Assembly (NCBI GenBank): GCA_049509675.1
Contig: JBEKZQ010000338.1
Span: 1 to 6,960, forward strand
Reading direction: 5' to 3'
Source of the DNA: JBEKZQ01 sp049509675
Lineage (GTDB): Bacteria > Planctomycetota > Planctomycetia > Pirellulales > Thermoguttaceae
Length of the DNA stretch: 6,960 nt
This document shows, piece after piece, positions 1 to 5,272 of the stretch. The notes below the pieces were generated by a model. That model made no database searches, was not told where the DNA came from, and was given only the letters and a program-made list of their open reading frames with translations. The position numbers were made by a program, and so were the translations under genes. Position 1 is the first letter of the stretch. Each line of letters opens with the position of its first letter.

Positions 1-1
1 G

Positions 2-331
2 ATCGTCCAGTATCTCGACGAGTGTCGCCGGCGGGCATGTCTGCCGCGGCTGGTGTTGTTGGATGCCTGCGTACCACATCAATATGGGGGAACGGGCCGC
101 CTCGCCGATTGGACCCTGGCCCGCGAGTATCAGACCGCGGTCGGCGATCCGCCCTTGGTCTTGGCGGGAGGGTTGACGCCGCACAACGTAGGCGAGGCCA
201 TTCGCGCCACCGGCGCCGCCGCCGTCGACACCGCCAGCGGCGTGGAGTCGCGACCGGGCCGCAAAGACCCCGCAGCCGTTGCAGCCTTTGTGCGCGAAGC
301 GAGGAAGGAGTTTTCGCTGGGGCGACACTGA
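2..331 (+). CDS. trpF: Phosphoribosylanthranilate isomerase, C-terminal half (5' end outside window)
   Basis: TrpF isomerises N-(5-phosphoribosyl)anthranilate to the 1-(o-carboxyphenylamino)-deoxyribulose phosphate in cytosolic tryptophan synthesis. The frame is open from base 2, and 109 residues are visible of the usual 205-220. What is seen matches the second half of the (beta/alpha)8 barrel. LLDA (about visible residues 19-22) carries the conserved aspartate taken as the general acid. It is followed by YGGTG and the DW pair. AGGLTPHNV, then DTASGVES and PGRKD, form the phosphate-binding end, and the AFVREAR helix closes the protein. The catalytic cysteine of the family lies in the missing N-terminal part. 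No other trp gene is visible downstream; the next gene converges on it. The family call is firm. Whether the full gene is intact cannot be seen. Confidence 0.93.
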   Translation: MVQYLDECRRRACLPRLVLLDACVPHQYGGTGRLADWTLAREYQTAVGDPPLVLAGGLTPHNVGEAIRATGAAAVDTASGVESRPGRKDPAAVAAFVREARKEFSLGRH

Positions 332-351
332 AAAAGGATGCTGAAGTCGAG

Positions 352-437
352 TGCCACTGGCTCTGCCAGTGCTTTGGGCTTCGCTGAGGTCACGGTGTTT
401 TCACAAAGTCCGCGTAGCAATGGCAGAGCCAGTGGCA
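352..437. repeat. Inverted repeat with 17-bp perfect arms between convergent genes
   Basis: TGCCACTGGCTCTGCCA at 352-368 recurs as its exact reverse complement at 421-437, with 52 bp between the arms. The left arm also holds its own small hairpin (CACTGG at 355-360, CCAGTG at 366-371, 5-nt loop). Weaker similarity continues inward from both arms (GTGCTTTGGGCTT against TTGCTACGCGGACTT). The element sits between the trpF stop and the stop of the glycosyltransferase fragment at 453-455. It could fold into a transcript hairpin and help end transcription from both sides, but no T-run follows it. It looks like a member of a dispersed palindromic family, which is inference from form only. Confidence 0.75.
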
Positions 438-452
438 GCCGGCGGAGCGATG

Positions 453-1337
453 CTAACCTGGACGGCGGGTTTGTCCTTCTTGTCTTTGTCGAAAGACACC
501 CGGTACGAGCAACAGGAGCAGGGGCATCACCGGCACTAAAAATCGTAAGATGGATGTCACCATCGCCGCGATGAGCCAATGGGAAATGACCAGAGCCCAG
601 GCAAAGACGGCAAGACATCTGGTCGGGCCGCCACGGGACCAGCATCGCCATCCACCGAGGAGGATCGGAATGCCATAGAGGAATTGCAGAAGCAGGAGCC
701 AAGCTTCATGGCGATGGGAATCGGTGGCGTACCAACATCGGACGATCTTGCATCCTGCCATCTTGGCAACCGTGATGGGTCGGTCCCGCGTCTGGGTGAG
801 CAGCCAGGAGCGAAGTTGGGAAAAGTCCTGGATCGCGCCGGCATCATAATGTGTCTTGAGATCGGACATCAATGCCTGGACGTCGTCTGGAACGCCCACC
901 GGCGGTGACCCGGGTAACGCGCCATGATGCGTCAAGCCATCCATAACACACGGAAAGCCTCCCGAGCTCAGTATTTCAAACCGGCCCACTTGTCTGCAGA
1001 GCCAGGTTTCCCAGGGTAGGACGATCACGAGAGTGGACAACACAAAGGCTCCAAGGGCTGCGAGGCGATCTCTCTTGGGGCGGTCGTCCCTTTGGAAGAA
1101 TAGAATCGCGGCCAGTGCAGCCGGCACCAACAGACCAAGTGGACGTGTGAGCATGGCGGTGCCGCAGCAAAGACCCAAAACGACAAGCCGGAGCCGTGGG
1201 ATCCTTTCATCGCGGAGCACCGTCCAGAACAATAAGACGCCAACGCCGGAGAATGAAACCGAGTATAAATTGCCTTGCGAAGAAGTCAATCGCCCCCAAG
1301 AAACGCGATATTCGTGAGAGACCGGCCGGAGCCCCAA
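453..1337 (-). pseudogene. 5'-truncated membrane glycosyltransferase (GT39/ArnT-like), C-terminal part
   Basis: The 294-residue reading frame begins at a TTG (1337) and is rich in membrane segments, at roughly residues 24-41, 48-62, 66-81, 92-109, 212-228, 240-258 and 263-281. Features of polyprenyl-phosphate-sugar-dependent mannosyl/arabinosyltransferases of the PMT_2 type are visible. These are a basic-flanked segment followed by LTRP (63-66), the VLPW motif (106-109) with a downstream loop containing SSGG, the long soluble region to WYATDS (202-207), and the late RFLVP segment. Family members are commonly around 500 residues. Their first two or three membrane helices and the acidic catalytic loop come before this part and are absent here. 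The same frame runs open upstream to a TAA at 1395-1397 but shows no membrane segment there. A remnant is the best reading; a short accessory membrane protein is the alternative. Confidence 0.6.
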
Positions 1338-1500
1338 CGATCCGGTGGGCTTGGGGATATACTTCCCACCGGGGTGGTAGATGGTATAAGAGTATTAGGC
1401 TGCCGGGTCGCTCAAACGGCTTTCAGGGCTACGGCTTCCCGCAGCACCAGACTGGAATAAACACTTTCGCCGCAGACATTTGTAGATAGTGCATTCGGCT
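1338..1500. other. Non-genic stretch, possibly a dispersed repeat, behind the truncated glycosyltransferase
   Basis: No convincing gene is visible here. On the minus strand the glycosyltransferase frame continues as YHPGGKYIPKPTG back to a stop at 1395-1397. A second minus frame reads GESVYSSLVLREAVALK and stops just before that point. On the plus strand a 97-codon frame (1196-1489) crosses the same bases without any domain I recognise. Neither frame resembles the missing glycosyltransferase N-terminus. Being open on both strands with no clear protein signature suits a dispersed repeat or the remains of an inserted element, but no terminal repeats or target duplication are visible. Confidence 0.35.
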
Positions 1501-1518
1501 CGGCTCGACGCGTCTCTC

Positions 1519-1548
1519 TTGCCAAGTTCGCCCGCAACCGCGTATCAT
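1519..1548 (+). promoter_or_regulatory. Candidate sigma70-type promoter of ahcY
   Basis: TTGCCA at 1519-1524 (5 of 6 matches to TTGACA) and TATCAT at 1543-1548 (5 of 6 to TATAAT) are 18 bp apart. Transcription would begin near 1555, giving a leader of about 40 nt before the ahcY start. That is too short for a known SAH or SAM riboswitch, and I see none. The boxes and spacing are seen in the sequence; promoter activity is inferred. Confidence 0.55.
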
Positions 1549-1581
1549 AGCGGAAACCAAGTCGATATTTTTGCCCTCAAG

Positions 1582-1587
1582 AGGAGG
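1582..1587 (+). promoter_or_regulatory. Strong ribosome binding site that fixes the ahcY start
   Basis: A perfect AGGAGG lies 8 nt before GTG at 1596. A GTG at 1587 in the same frame overlaps the last G of this motif and so cannot be served by it. The start at 1596 is therefore preferred. The other genes in the window have weaker sites, so ahcY is probably the best-translated gene here. Confidence 0.8.
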
Positions 1588-1595
1588 TGTCTGCC

Positions 1596-2912
1596 GTGTC
1601 GCAGGTCGAAACCAAGTTGCCGTACAAAGTTGCCGATATGTCGCTGGCCGAGTGGGGCCGCAAGGAAATCGGGCTGGCCGAGAACGAGATGCCGGGCCTG
1701 ATGGCGTTGCGCAAGAAGTACGGCCGCAGCAAGCCGCTCACCGGGGCCCACGTCGCCGGCTGTCTGCACATGACGATCCAAACGGCCGTGCTCATTGAAA
1801 CGCTCCTCGAACTGGGCGCCGAGGTCGCCTGGAGCAGTTGCAATAAGTTCTCGACCCAGGACCATGCGGCCGCAGCCATCGCCGCCCGGGGCATTCCGGT
1901 CTATGCCTGGAAAGGCGAGACCGACGCCGACTACGACTGGTGCATCGAGCAGACGCTCTATTTCCCCAGCGGAAGTCAACTGGACCTGATCGTCGACGAC
2001 GGCGGCGACCTGACCGCAATCGTCCACGGCGCCAAGTATCGCCATTTGCTCCCGGGCATCCGCGGCCTGTCGGAAGAAACCACCACCGGCGTTCACCGGC
2101 TGTACCAGATGCACCAGCGGGGCGAACTGGCGGTTCCCGCCATCAACGTCAACGACTCGGTCACCAAAAGCAAGTTCGACAACCTCTACGGCTGCCGGGA
2201 GTCGCTGGCCGACGGCATCAAGCGGGCCACCGACATCATGGTGGCGGGCAAAGTGGTGGTGATTTGCGGCTACGGCGACGTGGGCAAGGGCTGTGCGCAT
2301 TCCATGCGCGCCTACGGCGCCCGGGTGCTGATTACCGAGATCGATCCGATCTGCGCCTTGCAGGCGGCCATGGAAGGGTTTGAGGTGACCACCATGAACG
2401 ATGCGGCCCCGCGCGGCAATATCTTCGTCACCGCCACCGGCTGCCGCGACGTCATTTTGGGCCGCCACATTGAGCAGATGCCCAACGACGCCATCGTCTG
2501 CAACATCGGCCACTTCGACCTGGAAATCGACGTCGCCTGGCTGGAAAGCCGCAAGGACGTCAAGAAAGTCAACATCAAACCGTTGGTCGACCGCTACACC
2601 TTCCCCGACGGCCATTCGGTCCTGCTGCTGGCCGAGGGCCGGCTGGTGAATCTGGGCTGCGCCACGGGCCATCCGTCGTTCGTGATGTCGAACTCCTTCA
2701 CCAACCAGGTGTTGGCGCAGATCGCCTTGTGGACCGAGCCGGAGAATTATCCGTTGGGCGTGTACACGCTGCCCAAGAAGCTGGACGAGGAGGTTGCCCG
2801 TCTGCACCTGGAGCAGTTGGGCGTGAAGCTTACCCGGTTGACCGCCAAGCAGGCGGATTACCTGGGCGTTCCCGTGGAAGGGCCGTTCAAGCCGGAATAC
2901 TATCGGTATTGA
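1596..2912 (+). CDS. ahcY: S-adenosylhomocysteine hydrolase (adenosylhomocysteinase)
   Basis: This enzyme splits S-adenosylhomocysteine into adenosine and homocysteine using tightly bound NAD. It relieves product inhibition of methyltransferases and feeds the methionine cycle in the cytosol. The protein has 438 residues and is collinear with the human enzyme. Substrate-side residues are present: HMT (58-60), DD (134-135), EETTTG (160-165), K191 and D195 in TKSKFDN, C200 in YGCRES, H306 in NIGHFD and H359 in TGHPSF. The NAD-binding GYGDVGKG spans 225-232. The C-terminal KPEYYRY supplies K432 and Y436, which reach into the neighbouring subunit's cofactor site. It lacks the extra segment of about 40 residues found in many proteobacterial and actinobacterial homologues, so it is the short, eukaryote-like form. 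The frame is intact, with its own promoter and ribosome site. The glycosylasparaginase follows 109 bp later on the same strand and may share its transcript. Confidence 0.98.
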   Translation: MSQVETKLPYKVADMSLAEWGRKEIGLAENEMPGLMALRKKYGRSKPLTGAHVAGCLHMTIQTAVLIETLLELGAEVAWSSCNKFSTQDHAAAAIAARGIPVYAWKGETDADYDWCIEQTLYFPSGSQLDLIVDDGGDLTAIVHGAKYRHLLPGIRGLSEETTTGVHRLYQMHQRGELAVPAINVNDSVTKSKFDNLYGCRESLADGIKRATDIMVAGKVVVICGYGDVGKGCAHSMRAYGARVLITEIDPICALQAAMEGFEVTTMNDAAPRGNIFVTATGCRDVILGRHIEQMPNDAIVCNIGHFDLEIDVAWLESRKDVKKVNIKPLVDRYTFPDGHSVLLLAEGRLVNLGCATGHPSFVMSNSFTNQVLAQIALWTEPENYPLGVYTLPKKLDEEVARLHLEQLGVKLTRLTAKQADYLGVPVEGPFKPEYYRY

Positions 2913-2923
2913 GGGGCGGGACT

Positions 2924-2948
2924 CCCCTCTCCCCTCGCGGGAGAGGGG
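2924..2948. repeat. REP-like palindrome (10-bp stem, 5-nt loop)
   Basis: CCCCTCTCCC at 2924-2933 and GGGAGAGGGG at 2939-2948 pair perfectly around a CTCGC loop. They are followed by GGGGGTGAGGGGG (about 2951-2963). The stem plus a nearby GGTGAGGG tail has the look of the extragenic palindromes common in many GC-rich bacterial genomes. It lies 11 bp after the ahcY stop and has no T-run, so it is a poor intrinsic terminator. It could still stabilise the 3' end of the ahcY message. Confidence 0.75.
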
Positions 2949-2981
2949 CAGGGGGTGAGGGGGCGCCGATCGACGGTTTGT

Positions 2982-3000
2982 GCGGCGGCACCTCCGCCGC
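2982..3000 (+). repeat. Short GC-rich hairpin in the glycosylasparaginase leader
   Basis: GCGGCGG (2982-2988) and CCGCCGC (2994-3000) pair perfectly around a CACCT loop, ending 21 bp before the ATG. Such a stable stem near a start codon could slow translation initiation, though the ribosome site itself (GAAGG) stays outside it. It may equally be repeat debris belonging to the palindrome just upstream. Confidence 0.5.
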
Positions 3001-3009
3001 TTGTGCTGC

Positions 3010-3014
3010 GAAGG
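3010..3014 (+). promoter_or_regulatory. Ribosome binding site supporting the ATG at 3022
   Basis: GAAGG lies 7 nt before ATG 3022. An in-frame GTG at 2980 would add 14 basic, family-foreign residues and lies inside the leader hairpin region, so the ATG is preferred. Confidence 0.6.
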
Positions 3015-3021
3015 TTATCCC

Positions 3022-3975
3022 ATGCCTGAGCCGATCATTCTCAGCACCTGGACGATGGGGGCGAAGGCCAATGCGGCGGGCTGGCCGTACTTGACCGCTG
3101 CGCGACCATCGAGCCTCGACGCCGTGGAACAGGCCTGCCGCCGCATCGAGGCCGATCCGGAGATTGCCAGCGTGGGGCTGGGCGGCATGCCCGATCGCTC
3201 CGGCGAAGTGTCGCTGGATGCGGCGATCATGCTTTCGCCCTCCCACTGCGGCGCGGTGTGCTGCGTGCGGCGGTTCACCCACGCGGTGTCGCTCGCTCGC
3301 CGCGTCATGGAAAGAACTCCGCACATGATTCTCTGCGGCGACGGGGCCGACCGCTTCGCCGGGCTCAACGGTTTCGAGCCCAACGACTTGTTGACCGACG
3401 AGGCGCGGGCCGCCTGGCAGAACTGGTCCGCCGATCATCCGGGCGCGCGGCGCCTGGAAGCGGCCGGATACCTTCCGCCGGCCAACGTCGAGGAGGTTCC
3501 CATCCCCAAGCCGCCGAACTCCGCGGCCGAGGAGCCCGGCCACGACACGGTGGGCGTTCTGGCCCTGGATGCGGCGGGCCAACTGGCCGGCGCCTGTTCC
3601 ACCAGCGGCCTGCCTTTCAAAGTGCCCGGCCGCGTGGGCGACTCCGGCATCATCGGCCACGGCTTGTACGTCGACCCGCGCTATGGAGCGGCGGTGGCCA
3701 CGGGCGTGGGCGAGTTGGTCATGGGCGTGTGCGGCACCTTCCTGGCCGTGGAGTTGATGCGCCGCGGCTTGTCGCCGCGCGACGCCGCGGTCGAAGTGCT
3801 CGCGCGGATCGCCGAAAATTACACCCTCCGCGAGGAGCACCAGGTGGCCCTGATTGCGCTCGACCCGGCCGGCCACTGGAGCGCGGCCGCCTTACGCCCG
3901 GGATTCCACGTGGCGGTGCGAACGGCCGGCCGCGATGAACTGGTCGATCCCGAATCCGTGCTCATGCAAGGGTGA
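3022..3975 (+). CDS. N4-(beta-N-acetylglucosaminyl)-L-asparaginase (glycosylasparaginase)
   Basis: This Ntn-hydrolase cleaves the amide bond between asparagine and N-acetylglucosamine, or related beta-aspartyl amides. The 317-residue protein matches the family throughout. The N-terminal STWTMG carries the substrate-site tryptophan (W10), and VGLGGMPD (51-58) and the GEVSLDA strand (61-67) follow. GHDTVG holds the self-cleavage point between D175 and T176, with T176 becoming the N-terminal nucleophile of the beta chain. Substrate-binding R204 and D207 sit in GRVGDS, and ATGVGE (226-231) holds the threonine-glycine of the oxyanion site. Human and Flavobacterium relatives have signal peptides, but this protein starts directly at the mature fold, so it is probably cytosolic. 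It follows ahcY on the same strand and faces the deacetylase-like gene. The family is firm. The true substrate is less so: an asparaginase or isoaspartyl activity is possible. Confidence 0.93.
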   Translation: MPEPIILSTWTMGAKANAAGWPYLTAARPSSLDAVEQACRRIEADPEIASVGLGGMPDRSGEVSLDAAIMLSPSHCGAVCCVRRFTHAVSLARRVMERTPHMILCGDGADRFAGLNGFEPNDLLTDEARAAWQNWSADHPGARRLEAAGYLPPANVEEVPIPKPPNSAAEEPGHDTVGVLALDAAGQLAGACSTSGLPFKVPGRVGDSGIIGHGLYVDPRYGAAVATGVGELVMGVCGTFLAVELMRRGLSPRDAAVEVLARIAENYTLREEHQVALIALDPAGHWSAAALRPGFHVAVRTAGRDELVDPESVLMQG

Positions 3976-3981
3976 ATTGTT

Positions 3982-4034
3982 GTACTCATCTCGCTCCGCG
4001 AGATGGATTTCATCTCGCGGAGCGAGATGAGTAC
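3982..4034. repeat. Perfect 24-bp inverted repeat with 5-nt loop between convergent genes
   Basis: Bases 3982-4005 and 4011-4034 are exact reverse complements separated by GATTT. Each arm is itself nearly palindromic: CATCTCG, CTCCG, CGAGATG in the left arm. The DNA can therefore form either one long hairpin or two small ones. It fills most of the 76-bp gap between the stop of the glycosylasparaginase and the stop of the deacetylase-like gene. It could act as a two-way transcription barrier, although no T-run flanks it. The arms are too perfect to be chance and suggest recent duplication or a mobile palindromic family. Confidence 0.9.
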
Positions 4035-4051
4035 ATTCACGAACAAGACAG

Positions 4052-4990
4052 TTATTGTTTCGCCGATATCATCGCTTCCAGGTGCAAAACCACGCACTCG
4101 GCCAGCGCCGGCGGATGATATCCGCCCTCCAGAACGCTGACCACCCGATGGCCCGCATGCATTGCCGCCACCTCCAGGACGAGATCGGTCAAAACAGTAA
4201 AGTCTTCCGACTCCAGCCCGAGATTGCCGATCGGGTCCTGGCGATGCGCGTCGAATCCGGCACTGATCAGGATCAGTTGCGGACGGAGCCGGTCGGCCAT
4301 TTGTTGCAGACCACCGGCAAAGGCGGCCAGGTAGTTCTTGCGCGACGTTCCGAACTCGATGGGCAGATTGAGCGTGGCGCCCAGGCCGGCGCCGCCGCCG
4401 CGCTCGTCGGCCGCCCCGCTGCCCGGATAGAACGGATAGCGATGGATCGACAGAAACCCGACGCGCGGATCCTCCCAGAACGCCGCCTGTGTGCCGTTGC
4501 CGTGGTGTACGTCCCAGTCGACGATCAGCACGCGATCGAGCCCCAGCTCATCGACCGCCAGTCGCGCCGCCACGGCCACGTTGTTCAGCAGGCAAAAGCC
4601 CATGGCCTGATCCGGCAGGGCATGATGGCCGGGGGGCCGGACCAGGCACAGGGCCTCGGTGTCCTCGCCGCGGACGACCCGCCCAACGGCGTCGCACGTC
4701 GCTCCGGCCGCCAGCCGGGCCACGTCGAACGAGGCCGGACCAACCACTGTATCCGCCTCCCAATCGCCACCGCCCGAGCGGGCCAACGCCCACAGTTCCC
4801 GGAGATAACCGGGCCGGTGGACCCGGTTCAACCACCTCCAATGGCAGGGTGCGAACTCCGCACGGCGGCAGCGCTCCGCCAGGGCCGACTGCCGAAGGCC
4901 GTCGGAAATCGCCCGCAGCCGCAGGGGCCGTTCCGGATGCGCGCCGGTCTGGTGGTCCAGAAAGCGGGGATCATCGTATAGTAGAGTCAT
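4052..4990 (-). CDS. Histone deacetylase-family zinc amidohydrolase
   Basis: The 312-residue protein belongs to the arginase/deacetylase fold that includes class II histone deacetylases, acetylpolyamine amidohydrolases and AcuC-like proteins. These remove acetyl groups from lysine or polyamine amines with one zinc ion. Visible in order are the opening HPERPLR (18-24), the RPPGHHA motif (118-124) with the catalytic histidine pair H122/H123, and MGFCLLNN (130-137). DWDVHHGNGT (158-167) supplies zinc ligands D160 and H162. GFDAHRQDP (245-253) supplies the third ligand D247. EGGY (288-291) carries the transition-state tyrosine Y291. All catalytic positions are kept, so it should be active. There is no signal peptide, so it is cytosolic. 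The ATG at 4990 is the natural family start, but no clear ribosome site precedes it. The physiological substrate cannot be told from sequence; acetylated polyamines or protein lysines are both open. Confidence 0.92.
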   Translation of the reverse strand: MTLLYDDPRFLDHQTGAHPERPLRLRAISDGLRQSALAERCRRAEFAPCHWRWLNRVHRPGYLRELWALARSGGGDWEADTVVGPASFDVARLAAGATCDAVGRVVRGEDTEALCLVRPPGHHALPDQAMGFCLLNNVAVAARLAVDELGLDRVLIVDWDVHHGNGTQAAFWEDPRVGFLSIHRYPFYPGSGAADERGGGAGLGATLNLPIEFGTSRKNYLAAFAGGLQQMADRLRPQLILISAGFDAHRQDPIGNLGLESEDFTVLTDLVLEVAAMHAGHRVVSVLEGGYHPPALAECVVLHLEAMISAKQ

Positions 4991-5009
4991 ATACCGTGTA
5001 CGCTGCCGG

Positions 5010-5080
5010 GGACTGGTCCATTTTTCGGCCGGAAAACGCGGTTTTGCGAATCGACGCTGGCCGAAAACATGGACCTGTCC
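5010..5080. repeat. Imperfect inverted repeat (arms about 21 bp) ahead of the deacetylase-like gene
   Basis: The left arm at 5010-5030 (GGACTGGTCCATTTTTCGG...) matches the reverse complement of 5059-5080 with one substitution, T against A after GGAC, and a small difference in the T-run. The 28-bp centre contains a nested AAAAC-GCG-GTTTT hairpin (5033-5045). The element lies 19 bp upstream of the start codon at 4990 and within the divergent spacer. It resembles a small non-coding palindromic element of the REP or MITE kind. It could also be folded in the leader of the minus-strand message. Confidence 0.7.
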
Positions 5081-5272
5081 TCCTTGCCCAAAGAGTCTTT
5101 ATAACAGTCTGCCGCCACCCCTGCCAACGGGGATGGACTATACAACTTGACAGGCCATGCTCTTCATTGGTAGCCTATATATTGTCCATCTTTCCCAAAG
5201 ACCGGGAAAGCAGTCAATGGCTTCGCAATTTCCGAGCCGGTCGGCACATTGGATCCTAATGAGTAACGCACC
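5081..5272. other. Rest of the divergent spacer, with a weak promoter candidate for the HEAT-like gene
   Basis: No gene is visible here. A perfect TTGACA stands at 5147-5152 on the plus strand. The hexamer 18 bp further on, TAGCCT (5171-5176), is a poor -10, and the better TATATT (5178-5183) is too far away, so this is only a candidate. A small hairpin, CTTTCCC (5190-5196) with GGGAAAG (5204-5210), lies in what would be the leader. No convincing ribosome site precedes the GTG at 5273. Confidence 0.35.

Noticed and set aside
1196..1489. 97-codon plus-strand frame upstream of ahcY as a gene
   Set aside because: No domain, no ribosome site, rich in Arg and Ser as in a shadow frame, and its first part lies antisense to the glycosyltransferase fragment.
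1549..1595. SAH or SAM riboswitch in the ahcY leader
   Set aside because: The leader predicted from the promoter is only about 40 nt and shows no matching conserved core or paired elements.
1545..2807. Long minus-strand open frame across ahcY
   Set aside because: It is the mirror of a highly conserved GC-rich gene; composition is typical of an antisense shadow and no family is recognisable.
2924..2963. Intrinsic terminator after ahcY
   Set aside because: The stem is strong but no T-run follows; the G-rich tail fits a REP-like element better.
352..5080. CRISPR array from the several repeated motifs
   Set aside because: The repeats are inverted pairs of different sequence, not regularly spaced direct repeats, and no cas gene is present.
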